A DNA stretch of 64,000 nt from Larus michahellis (lineage: Eukaryota > Chordata > Aves > Charadriiformes > Laridae), in contig NW_027436216.1 in the NCBI RefSeq assembly GCF_964199755.1, positions 1,183,001 to 1,247,000 of the forward strand. Reading direction: 5' to 3'. The notes beneath the pieces were generated by a model, which was not told the origin of the DNA, did no database searches, and saw nothing but the letters and a program-made list of their open reading frames with translations. Below, piece after piece: positions 31,620-41,600 of this stretch (the first letter of the stretch is position 1; every line of letters starts with the position of its first letter). The position numbers and the translations under genes were made by a program.

Positions 31620-32977
31620 TTAAAAGTCATCATTCTCAGTGAGCTGGACAGAACTAACACTAGCGTAAATCTTCGGGATATCGCCGTTTTGAATAAACCA
31701 TGTATGTCGAACAATTTTAGTCACCATAGACCTGACACAGGAAAGAGCGCAGCTTAGAATCAAAAGGCCTACCAATATAATAACTAATATGAGTACAGCA
31801 GATTGTACCAGGCTCCTAAGCCAGCCCTTTAGCCCAAACCAATCACCCAAAGTACCCAATCCGAAGAAGTCCGTATCAGATTGCACCTTTTGTGAATGCG
31901 CAAGGAGTTGTGTAATTTGCTTATGTATTGAAGAAGAGTGGTCCTCCAAGTCCATGCAGCACATTCCGTCAAAATCCTCACAGCCATGTCCATGGGCTAG
32001 TAGCAAGAAGTCAATAGCGGCTCTGTTTTGCAGGACTGCATGTTGTACCGTAGATAAGTCTTCAGCCATATCAGATAGTATGCGGCTGGTAGCATTTGCT
32101 TGCTTAACAACCCAACAGGCAATTGCATCTAAGTTTCTGTGGGCTCTCGCTGCTGCCACCCCAGGGGTAAATAGCGAGGCGAAAAAAAAACCTCCCAGCG
32201 ATTCCATAGCTTAACATTATCATCACAGGTATTTTCTAATGCTTGTATTGTGTCACGAGTAAAACATAACCGCTGTTTTGGGCTTGGGTGATAGTGAGGA
32301 GTGCCAAGACTAAGCTGTCCAATAGTACACGGGCCTCCTCTAGGGTTAGAAGGGATCCCAGACCAAGCTCTATTTCCGCAAATAAAAAAGAACCCCAAGG
32401 GGAGCCGCCTAGGGAGCATGGTACCGGGGGCTGAGTGAGTGGCGTTTCGAGCAATGCTCAAACACCATTGTTGTTGCCAGAGGGTAGCATTACCAATAGG
32501 TGAGATGATGGTCGGTGGAGAATCCTTTACTAAGCGCCCCTCTTTTCGGGCCCCTGACCATGACCTAAGGCCAATAAACAAACAATGAGAAGCATTAAGA
32601 GAATCTACTAAGTCAATTTCCTGCGGCTCGGGCCCTATTGGTAATTTATCATCCCAATTATCGTATTTTTCAAAAAGGTCCTTAAGATTTTTCCATGAAA
32701 AAGGAAGCCTTCCAGAAATATTGTACTGCTTCCGTAAGGTTGTCATAGAGTTATTAAACAGTAAAAAGGTTGAGTTATTCAGTGGTACCCCTACTAAGCA
32801 GGTGGTGAAGGGCGAGCTGGGTGTAGCAAGACTGGCACAAAAGCTAGTTGTATTGAGCGACCTGGACAGAGTAACCCAGACATTTTGACGGGGGTCAAAA
32901 AGGTGAGGGTGGTACCCTGGCAAAGGATTGGCATGTGTCCAGGCTGCACATATACAAAAAAGTGTTAACAGGATCAT
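31620..32977 (-). pseudogene. env: env, envelope glycoprotein with one internal frame break
   Basis: The surface part opens at 32977 with a hydrophobic signal peptide (MILLTLFCICAAW) and several N-X-S/T sites, and is open to a stop at 32129. The transmembrane part is open in another frame from 32207 to a stop at 31620. It has a hydrophobic N-terminal segment, a heptad-rich region, the CX6CC motif at about plus 31965-31990, a membrane anchor near plus 31745-31810 and a short tail. The two frames overlap at a T9 run on the sense strand (plus 32186-32194); a net one-base loss there (or two-base gain) separates them. As read, the product would be a secreted surface subunit. The CX6CC type is seen in alpha- and gammaretroviral env, not classical betaretroviral env. 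Confidence 0.85.
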
Positions 32978-33006
32978 AATGTTTGACGGACTCTTCCCCC
33001 CACCCC

Positions 33007-33030
33007 TTTTTTTTTTTTTTTTTTTTTTTT
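33007..33030. repeat. T24 homopolymer between pol and env
   Basis: 24 T on plus, followed on the minus strand by GGGGTGGGGGGAAGAG just upstream of env, so the sense strand has a long A/G tract. It sits in the non-coding gap between the pol stop (33228) and env start (32977). Confidence 0.9.
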
Positions 33031-33227
33031 CAATGCTAAATTCTTACAATGCTAACTTCATATATTAGGCAACTGTCACACCATCTATTGGCCAATGTTA
33101 ACCATCGCTACCATCTCTTACCACAGCGATAGCAGTCACATAAAACCTAAGGGTCACAATTACCACAGGCGACGCAATGAATATGTTCTACTGGAGTCTC
33201 TGCACTATTGTCCATAAAAGCACTGCA

Positions 33228-35918
33228 TCAGTCCTCCGAATGTTCTCCGGTATGCTGTTCAGGGGAATGATCTAGCTGTGGATTGGTGTTGTGGCCATCC
33301 GACTGTGGTAGGGGTTCACGGAAAGGTCGCACGCTCTTCGCTGGGATCCACCTGGGGCCTCGTTCTGTGGAAACACAAGCATAGCCTCTGCCCCATGTGA
33401 CAAGGGGGTATGGCCCTAAGACCTTACCTGTCTCAGGGTCGCGGATCAGGACTGGAGCTTTTACGCTGGCTTCGAAAGAAGTGTTTGTGTTAAAGTGGCG
33501 AACGATCGGAGGGTTGTTATCTATTAAAGAACAATTTAAAAAGTTAAAAACATACAGGGCTTTCTGTAGACGTTCTTCAGGGGTGGCGGTCCCTACTCCC
33601 CCTTTCTGTTGTTGTAACAAGCGCTTTAAAGACTGATGAGAGCATTCAATCAGGGACTGGCCCGTAGGGGAATGCGGGATCCCAGTGATGTGAGTGATCC
33701 CCCAAGAGATAAAAAAGGTTTTAAGTGCAGCCGAGATATAAGCAGGGCCATTGTCTGTTTTGATTTGTGCAGGGATGCCTAAGGTAGCAAAAGCACGCAG
33801 CAGATGCCTGCGAACATCTTTCGCCGCCTCCCCCACATGGCAGGAGGCAAATAGAGCGCCTGAAAAGGTGTCAATAGAGGAATGGACGTATTTTAATCTC
33901 CCAAATTCTGGATAGTGTGTGACATCCGTCTGCCATAATTGCAGGCTTTGTAAGCCTCTGGGATTAACCCCACCTGGTGCCGTAGGAAAAGAATGTTTTT
34001 GACAATCAGGGCAGACAGCGATAATGTTCGCCGCTTGCTGAGAAGTGAGGCCAAACTGACGTTTGAGGCCCCCTGCATTCTGATGGAAAAAGGAATGACT
34101 AAGCTTAGCTTGTGCAATACGGTCAGGTAAAACGTGTACTGGCAGAGTGAGCATATCGGCCCGTCGATTGCCTTCTGCAATAAACCCAGGTAAAGAGGTG
34201 TGCGATCTAACATGTAAAACAAAATAGGGATGTGTTCGAGAAGTTAAAAGGAAAACAAGTTCCTGCAACAAAGCAAACAAATCAGCATGCGAAGTATGAC
34301 GCAGCACCGAGGCCTCTGCCCGTTCGACGACGCCTGCAACATAAGCAGAATCAGTAATAAGATTCAGTGGTGTAGACCACTTACGAAAAGCTCGAACAAC
34401 AGCGGCAAGCTCTACGATTTGAGGGGACCCGGAGACTGTCTCAACGTCCGACTCCCATTGTTGAGAGCGGTCATCCCACCAGACAATCACCGACTTGTGT
34501 GTTTTTCCAGACCCATCGGTGAACACAGTAAGGCCTTGGAGGGGCTGGTGACATCTCTTTGGTATGGATATTAAGTTAAAATGAGCATGTAGAAGCTTGT
34601 GGGACGGAGGATGTGAGGTTAGTTGACCCGTATAATCTGTTAAGGCAAACACGAAAGCATCAGACTGTTGGAATAACCATTGTAGGTACATATTAGTTAC
34701 AGGTAAACAGATAGAAGCAAAGTCCATCCCTGACAGGGCAAGCAAGCGCTGCCGTGCTTTAATTATCAAGGAAGCAAACATTTCATGTTGTGTCCAAATT
34801 GTTTTAGTGGGCTGGTTGGGTAAAAAGACCCACTCAATGATTAATAAGGGATCAGGATTGTTAGGGTCCCATTGAAAAATCAAAGCATATGGCTGACGTG
34901 CAGGGTTCAAAATAATTAAATTGAAGGGCAATTCAGGCGCACAGCGGTGTGCTTGCCGTAAGGCGATGGCTTCCGCTACTTTTTGTAATGAGGCAGCGGC
35001 TTCAGGACCAAGTCGACGAGGGGAGCGTAAATCGGAATCTCCCTTGAGGAGTTCAAACAAAGGGCTTAAGTCTGAATTGGAGATTCCTAGCAAGGGTCGG
35101 ACCCAAGTAATGGTCCCTAATAATTTTTGAACATCGTGCAAATTTTTAATGTCCGCCTGTATATGCACAGGTTGGGGAACTATCGTCTGGGTCCTGATGC
35201 GCCAACCCAAGTAGGTCCAAGGGGGCATTTTCTGGACCTTTTCAGGCGCAATACAGAGGCCTGCCGAATTGACAGCGGCCGTGACAAGGGCTACGGCCTT
35301 TTCCATGAGCTCAAGGTGAGGCGCAGCCATCAAGATATCATCCATATAATGATATAACAGAACTTGAGGCAACGCAACCCTGACAGGGCTAAGTACCTTA
35401 GCGACATACCATTGACAAATTGTCGGGCTATTTTTCATTCCCTGTGGCAGTACAACCCACTGATATCGTTGCACAGGGGCTTGCATATTGACACTTGGGA
35501 CTGAAAAAGCAAATTTGGCAGCGTCATCAGGGTGTAGTGGAATGTTAAAAAAGCAATCCTTAAGGTCAATAACGGTGAGATGCCAATTGCGGGGGATCAT
35601 AGTTGGAGAAGGGAGCCCTGGCTGCAGAGCTCCCATATCTACCATAGCATCATTGATTTTTCTGAGATCATGGAGCAGGCGCCACTTGCCAGATTGCTTC
35701 TTAATAACAAAGACAGGTGAATTCCAAGGACTAGTAGTAGGTACTATCTGTCCTTTTGCTAATTGTTCCGTAACCAGTTCTTGGAGAGCGCGAAGCTTTT
35801 CGAGTGGTAGGGGCCATTGATCTACCCAAATGGGTGTCTGAGTTTTCCAAGTCAGTTTCAGGGTGTCGCGCACCTCAATGGCCCCCCCTAAAAATGCGAC
35901 TGAATGGAAGTTCCCCAT
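33228..35918 (-). CDS. pol: pol: reverse transcriptase, RNase H, integrase
   Basis: 896 codons open from the first ATG. In life it is read as an extension of pro by -1 frameshifting, so that ATG is not a true start. The RT fingers and palm come first, with YMDD at plus 35337-35348. RNase H has the FTDGSG motif near plus 34511-34527. Integrase has an HHCC zinc region (near plus 33995-34090) and the acidic triad: QTDV near 33925, TDNG near 33755, and the E of SLIE near 33648. The order and the frame relation (pol is -1 to pro) are betaretroviral. No stop or frame break is seen. Confidence 0.93.
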   Translation of the reverse strand: MGNFHSVAFLGGAIEVRDTLKLTWKTQTPIWVDQWPLPLEKLRALQELVTEQLAKGQIVPTTSPWNSPVFVIKKQSGKWRLLHDLRKINDAMVDMGALQPGLPSPTMIPRNWHLTVIDLKDCFFNIPLHPDDAAKFAFSVPSVNMQAPVQRYQWVVLPQGMKNSPTICQWYVAKVLSPVRVALPQVLLYHYMDDILMAAPHLELMEKAVALVTAAVNSAGLCIAPEKVQKMPPWTYLGWRIRTQTIVPQPVHIQADIKNLHDVQKLLGTITWVRPLLGISNSDLSPLFELLKGDSDLRSPRRLGPEAAASLQKVAEAIALRQAHRCAPELPFNLIILNPARQPYALIFQWDPNNPDPLLIIEWVFLPNQPTKTIWTQHEMFASLIIKARQRLLALSGMDFASICLPVTNMYLQWLFQQSDAFVFALTDYTGQLTSHPPSHKLLHAHFNLISIPKRCHQPLQGLTVFTDGSGKTHKSVIVWWDDRSQQWESDVETVSGSPQIVELAAVVRAFRKWSTPLNLITDSAYVAGVVERAEASVLRHTSHADLFALLQELVFLLTSRTHPYFVLHVRSHTSLPGFIAEGNRRADMLTLPVHVLPDRIAQAKLSHSFFHQNAGGLKRQFGLTSQQAANIIAVCPDCQKHSFPTAPGGVNPRGLQSLQLWQTDVTHYPEFGRLKYVHSSIDTFSGALFASCHVGEAAKDVRRHLLRAFATLGIPAQIKTDNGPAYISAALKTFFISWGITHITGIPHSPTGQSLIECSHQSLKRLLQQQKGGVGTATPEERLQKALYVFNFLNCSLIDNNPPIVRHFNTNTSFEASVKAPVLIRDPETGKVLGPYPLVTWGRGYACVSTERGPRWIPAKSVRPFREPLPQSDGHNTNPQLDHSPEQHTGEHSED

Positions 35919-36699
35919 TGTGATAGCACATCACGTCCCCATAAGACCATAGGAACAGGCAGCACAAAAGGCTTGACGGAAGCCACTCGTCCTTCTGGGC
36001 CTTTGATTTGGATCAATTCCGAGGATTGGTGGCTTCTACCAACTCCTCCGATTCCGGCTAACACCTGAGGCACAGCTGCCAAAGGCCATTGTGGAGGCCA
36101 CTTCGCCTGTGAAATTACGGTAACATCGGCCCCGGTGTCAATAATCCCATTTAGGATTACTTGCTGAGTGCCGTGAATAAGAGTACATTGACAAAGTGGT
36201 CGCTTCTGGGAAATGGACTGTACCCAGAGAATCTGTGGATCCCCAGTAGATCCAAAACCTCCTTGTCTTTGCTGCGGAGGTGGGTGAGGCGAAAGAGAGC
36301 TTGCGTTCTGCGGGATCAGTAGTAATTGTGCAATGCGGCTTCCTTTGGGTACTGTGCAAGGGGGAAATGGGGTCCAGGCCATGATTTTAATTTCCCCAAC
36401 GGTATCCGCATCAATTACTCCAGGCAATACAAAAAGTCCAGCTAAGGTAACCGATGATCTCCCTAATAGTAGCCCTTGTGTTTTCGGGGATAAAGGACCT
36501 GAAACATTAGTTGCTAATAAATGAACAGAGGAATCAAGTAACGTTACTGCGTGTGAGGTTGCCAGGTCCAATCCGGCGCTACCGGCTGTTGCTGGGCGAA
36601 GACTTGTGGCGAGGTCACACCCATCTGCATGGCTCGATCCACCGGCGACGATACTTGTGTCTGTGCGCGTCGCTGCCCCGCGCTCCGCAAGCGGTTTCC
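35888..36699 (-). CDS. pro: pro: dUTPase and aspartic protease
   Basis: The open frame follows the GGGAAAC slip site and runs to a stop at 35888; the first ATG is at 36571, but entry is expected by frameshift from gag. The N-terminal half is a dUTPase: a GSAGLDLA motif just upstream of 36571, and GVIDADTVGEI near plus 36395-36425. The C-terminal half is a retroviral aspartic protease with IIDTGAD near plus 36124-36145 and GRDVLSQWG near the end. dUTPase fused upstream of protease is the betaretrovirus arrangement. The frame overlaps pol by about 30 bases, suiting a second -1 shift; I could not point to a canonical slippery heptamer there. Confidence 0.88.
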
Positions 36700-38153
36700 C
36701 TGTATCGGCTGCCCTTGAAAATTATACTTAGAACGACATTGATTAGCATAATGACGCCCCTTCCTGCATCGGGGACAGATCCCAGGGGCTTGAGCTTTAG
36801 CCCCCCATTAGAAGCGAGACAATTTCGTTTGATATGGCCTGGTTTACCACAAACGTAACAATTTCCTCCCCCAGACATGCCTCTCATAGCTGCGAAAGCA
36901 GCTGCCATCGCTTCAAAGTTATGGTCCACAGTACCGATACGATTACAAGCCTCTACCATTTCAACCAAAGTCGGAGCTGGGTTAGGGAGAGATTTAAGTA
37001 ATTTTTTACAGTCGGCGTTAGCATTTTCAACTGCTAATTTTAATAGCAAAATTTCTCGAGCTTCGGTATTATCTATTTGGCGTTCTAAAGCTTGCTTAAG
37101 TCTATCAATGAATTGCATGTACGGCTCCCGAGGTTCCTGCGTAATAGAGGTGAATGCCTTTTGAGGTTTACTGGAATCGGGTATTTTAAGTAAGGCCTTT
37201 TTTGCTTCTTCGCAGATCGCTTCCAGGGCCTCTCGTGGGCAATCTCGAGCCTGTGCCGCTGGATTAGAGTGCTGACCCGTACCCATAAGGTGCTCCATGG
37301 TCAGTGCGGCAAGAGCAGCATTATTATGACCCACGTAGCTGGTGAGGAGAGTTTGAAGGCCCCCCCTCCAATGCGACTCCCACAGGGAATACTGGGAAGG
37401 GGTTAATAACAATTGCGCTAGCGATTTTAAATCATGGGGAGTCATAACATACATATCAAAGACAGAAGACAGCAGGCTCGCAAAATATGGGGAAGAGAGC
37501 CCATGTTCTGTGACGGTACGGCGCAGCTCTTTAATCACCGGGAAGGACAAAGCCTCCCACTGCACTCCCCGGCCTTGATAAATAACAGGGGCGACTATCG
37601 TTCGCGCTATTTCCAAGTCACCTTCTTTTAAAGCTTGACGTCTAATATTCGCCCACGTATCATGAGGGTCAGGGGGGTACAAGTCAGACTCTTTATCGGG
37701 ATCAACGGGCCCCGGGTCAAGCGGATCTTCCTCAGGAGGGTAGCCTGCGGCACAGACCTTTAAGGGTCCGGGCGACTTAGCGCGTCGCGGAGGTAGCGGA
37801 GGGGGAAGCAAAGGCGGAGCTGATGAAGGTTCCCCCTTAGTATCTGGAGAGTCTTTATGGCCCTTTTTCTGTGCCTTAATAGCCTCAAAGATATTTCTCC
37901 ACCACGGAAGCAAACGCTGAGCCTCGGCATTCCCTGACGTCGCTAAGTCCCACAACTTTACCCCCACATTGTCCCAAAGTTCCCGGGTAAAAATACTGGA
38001 GGCTGTAACAGTGGGGATCTTCATTTGTACCCACTTAAGCATAATCTTTAAGTCCTGCCCGGAAATATCTTTTTTATGTTTCCGGAGGAGCGTTTTCATA
38101 ACTTCATATACGTCTCTCTCTGCGGGGGACATCTGATTCCCCATGTTTCCCAC
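36544..38153 (-). pseudogene. gag: gag, structural polyprotein with one frame break between the two zinc knuckles
   Basis: Starts at ATG 38153 with MGN, a myristoylation-type N-terminus, about 115 bases after the primer site. A proline-rich segment (PPLLPPPLPP) lies between matrix and capsid. The major homology region (QEPREPYMQFIDRL) is near plus 37091-37147. The first CX2CX4HX4C knuckle is at plus 36820-36861 and the second at 36736-36777, the latter in the -1 frame. The shift falls at a G6 run on the sense strand (plus 36801-36806), consistent with loss of one base. Read without correction, the frame ends at 36615 after the first knuckle; the second-knuckle frame ends at 36544, just past the gag-pro slip site. 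No PTAP or PPxY late motif was found. Confidence 0.87.
36694..36700 (-). promoter_or_regulatory. gag-pro -1 frameshift heptamer
   Basis: GGGAAAC on the minus strand, phased as G GGA AAC in the frame that carries the second zinc knuckle. The -1 frame from here is open into dUTPase. The same heptamer is used at gag-pro by Mason-Pfizer-type betaretroviruses. A downstream pseudoknot was not assessed. Confidence 0.75.
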
Positions 38154-38268
38154 AGCTCACCTCTTAAATCCAGAGGGATTCCTGGCCAGTTCCTGCTTCC
38201 TTTCAGCAGCTCATTCAAAGTTCCGTGGGACTCGCAGCAAGCCGCTCAGCTAGGCGGTTCACCACCCC

Positions 38269-38286
38269 ATCACGTCGGGGTCACCA
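38269..38286 (-). promoter_or_regulatory. Primer binding site, tRNA-Trp
   Basis: The minus strand reads TGGTGACCCCGACGTGAT, 18 bases complementary to the 3' end of tRNA-Trp, three bases after the 5' LTR. This is the primer used by avian alpharetroviruses. Confidence 0.9.
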
Positions 38287-38289
38287 ATT

Positions 38290-38674
38290 TGCCGCGATTG
38301 AGAGACGGGACGCTGCTTGATGCAAGCAAGATGTCGGTTTATTAGAGGCGTCGGAAAGCTTTTATACAGCTACTTAACAGTTACATAAATTACACAAATT
38401 CTACCATTTCTAATTGGCTTAGCTCTAAATGTTTCATTACAATAATCCCTCCTACCTGCGGTTTCGCTACATGCTAGAAGCTACAGTTTTGGAATGTGCT
38501 AAAAGCTACAGTGATAACTTGTTGCCTACTCCCTACTTCTTCAAGGTTATTTATCTCAGACCTGCAAGGCCAGTTGTTCCCTGGCTCCTCAGATTTATTT
38601 GTCTCAGGTCTGCAAGGTCGGCATACCCTCAAATTTCTTGCATACTTGTACTTTTCTGCTAGCCGCCCCCAACA
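38290..38674 (-). repeat. 5' LTR of the provirus
   Basis: 385 bp; no difference from the 3' LTR was seen in a base-by-base reading. Promoter TATAAAA at plus 38360-38366 and AATAAA at plus 38338-38343. TSD CTCTCC follows at 38675-38680. Confidence 0.95.
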
Positions 38675-41600
38675 CTCTCCCTGTCTTTGAGTACTGTTTT
38701 CACTGTCCCGGTTACCTCTTTGCTAACATTCTCTTCAGAGCTGCAGTGAAACCAGGAACCACGTGGAGAAGGCACCCACACTGAAAGTGCCTGGAAGGAA
38801 CGTTGGGGATTCTTCTCAGTGTCTCTGACATAGGGTTTCACTGTCCCGGGAAAGTCTCTGCTAACACCCTGCAGAGCGCTGTGCCCAATATACAGAAACG
38901 TCTTGCGGTATCTCCTACAGGGAAAGTGCCAGGAGGGAATTGTGGAGCTTGTTCTCAGTGCCTCTGAGAATTGCTCTGATTATCCGTGTGACCTCTTTGC
39001 TAAGACTCTCCAGAGAGCCGTCCTCAAAACCAACACACATCTTGACATATCTCCCACATTGATCGCAGTGTCTCCAGAAACGGCATTCAAGGAGCCAGGA
39101 CCTTTTCTCCCTACACTGTCCATTGAGTTGTCCTCAAAACCAATATACATCCTGCTATATCTCCCACATGGAAAGTGCCAGGAGGGAGAAGTGGGGATTA
39201 TGTTTAGACTTTCTCGGAACTGCTTCAAATCAACTAGATATCTTTGTGCTGTAAATCTCCCAACAGCCAAACGCAAAAGCAGCAAACATCTCGCTGTATG
39301 TCCCACATCCAAAGTGCCAAGAGAGAGCTTGCTCTCCCTGTCTTTGAGTACTGTTTTCACTGTCCCGGTTACCTCTTTGCTAACATTCTCTTCAGAGCTG
39401 CAGTGAAACCAGGAACCACGTGGAGAAGGCACCCACACTGAAAGTGCCTGGAGGGAACACTGGGGCTTCTTCTCAGTGTCTCTGACATAGGGTTTCACTG
39501 TGCCGGGAAAGTCTCTGCTAACACCCTGCAGAGCGCTGTGCCCAATATACAGAAACGTCTTGCGGTATCTCCTACAGGGAAAGTGCCAGGAGGGAATTGC
39601 GGAGCTTGTTCTCAGTGTCTCTGAGAATTGCTCTGATTATCCGTGTGACCTCTTTGCTAAGACTCTCCAGAGAGCCGTCCTCAAAACCAACACACATCTT
39701 GACATATCTCCCACATTGATCGCAGTGTCTCCAGAAACGGCATTCAAGGAGCCAGGACCTTTTCTCCCTACACTGTCCATTGAGTTGTCCTCAAAACCAA
39801 TATACATCCTGCTATATCTCCCACATGGAAAGTGCCAGGAGGGAGAAGTGGGGATTATGTTTAGACTTTCTCGGAACTGCTTCAAATCAACTAGATATCT
39901 TTGTGCTGTAAATCTCCCAACAGCCAAACGCAAAAGCAGCAAACATCTCGCTGTATGTCCCACATCCAAAGTGCCAAGAGAGAGCTTGCTCTCCCTGTCT
40001 TTGAGTACTGTTTTCACTGTCCCGGTTACCTCTTTGCTAACATTCTCTTCAGAGCTGCAGTGAAACCAGGAACCACGTGGAGAAGGCACCCACACTGAAA
40101 GTGCCTGGAGGGAACATTGGGGCTTCTTCTCAGTGTCTCTGACATAGGGTTTCACTGTGCCGGGAAAGTCTCTGCTAACACCGTGCAGAGCGCTGTGCCC
40201 AATATACAGAAACGTCTTGCGGTATCTCCTACAGGGAAAGTGCCAGGAGGGAATTGCGGAGCTTGTTCTCAGTGTCTCTGAGAATTGCTCTGATTATCCC
40301 TGTGACCTCTTTGCTAAGACTCTCCAGAGAGCCGTCCTCAAAACAAACACACATCTTGACATATCTCCCACATTGATCGCAGTGTCTCCAGAAACGGCAT
40401 TCAAGGAGCCAGGACCTTTTCTCCCTACACTGTCCATTGAGTTGTCCTCAAAACCAATATACATCCTGCTATATCTCCCACATGGAAAGTGCCAGGAGGG
40501 AGAAGTGGGGATTATGTTTAGACTTTCTCGGAACTGCTTCAAATCAACTAGATATCTTTGTGCTGTAAATCTCCCAACAGCCAAACGCAAAAGCAGCAAA
40601 CATCTCGCTGTATGTCCCACATCCAAAGTGCCAAGAGAGAGCTTGCTCTCCCTGTCTTTGAGTACTGTTTTCACTGTCCCGGTTACCTCTTGGCTAACAT
40701 TCTCTTCAGAGCTGCAGTGAAACCAGGAACCACAAGGAGAAGGCACCCACACTGAAAGTGCCTGGAGGGAACATTGGGGCTTCTTCTCACTGTCTCTGAC
40801 ATAGGGTTTCACTGTCCCGGGAAAGTCTCTGCTAACACCCTGCACAGCGCTGTGCCCAATATACAGAAACGTCTTGCGGTATCTCCTACAGGGAAAGTGC
40901 CAGGAGGGAATTGCGGAGCTTGGTCTCAGTGTCTCTGAGAATTGCTCTGATTATCTGTGTGACCTCTTTGCTAAGACTCTCCAGAGAGCCGTCCTCAAAA
41001 CAAACACACATCTTGACATATCTCCCACATTGATCGCAGTGTCTCCAGGAAAGGCATTCAAGGAGCCAGGAACTTTTCTCCCTACACTGTCCATTGAGTT
41101 GTCCTCAAAACCAATATACATCCTGCTATATCTCCCACATGGAAAGTGCCTGGAGGGAAAAGTGCGGATTATGCTTAGACTTTCTCGGAACTGCTTCAAA
41201 TCAACTAGATATCTTTGTGCTGTAAATCTCCCAACAGCCAAACGCAAAAGCAGCAAACATCTCGCTGTATGTCCCACATCCAAAGTGCCAAGAGAGAGCT
41301 TGCTCTCCCTGTCTTTGAGTACTGTTTTCACTGTCCCGGTTACCTCTTGGCTAACATTCTCTTCAGAGCTGCAGTGAAACCAGGAACCACAAGGAGAAGG
41401 CACCCACACTGAAAATGCCTGGAAGGAACGTTGGGGCTTCTTCTCACTGTCTCTGACATAGGGTTTCACTGTCCCGGGAAAGTCTCTGCTAACACCCTGC
41501 AGAGCGCAGTGCCCAATATACAGAAACGTCTTGCGGTATCTCCTACAGGGAAAGTGCCAGGAGGGAATTGCGGAGCTTGGTCTCAGTGTCTCTGAGAATT

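Larger units (their letters stand above)
31190..38674 (-). mobile_element. Complete endogenous retrovirus, alpha/betaretrovirus-like mosaic
   Basis: 7,485 bp on the minus strand between two 385-bp LTRs that look identical by eye, flanked by CTCTCC (31184-31189 and 38675-38680), a 6-bp target duplication as in alpha- and betaretroviruses. Order in transcription sense: LTR, primer site complementary to the tRNA-Trp 3' end, gag, pro with dUTPase and protease, pol (RT, RNase H, integrase), env, polypurine tract, LTR. tRNA-Trp priming is characteristic of alpharetroviruses. A dUTPase in the pro frame is characteristic of betaretroviruses. The env transmembrane subunit has the CX6CC type seen in alpha/gammaretroviruses. 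pro and pol are open; gag and env are each split by one frame break at a homopolymer. LTR identity implies recent insertion. Confidence 0.93.

Noticed and set aside
33893..35820. Plus-strand open frames inside pol
   Set aside because: Shadows of the minus-strand pol frame with no similarity of their own.
36801..36806. The G6 run as the true gag-pro frameshift site
   Set aside because: The frame entered there carries the second zinc knuckle and soon stops; the dUTPase frame needs a further -1 step, for which GGGAAAC at 36694-36700 is correctly phased. A one-base loss at G6 explains the data better.
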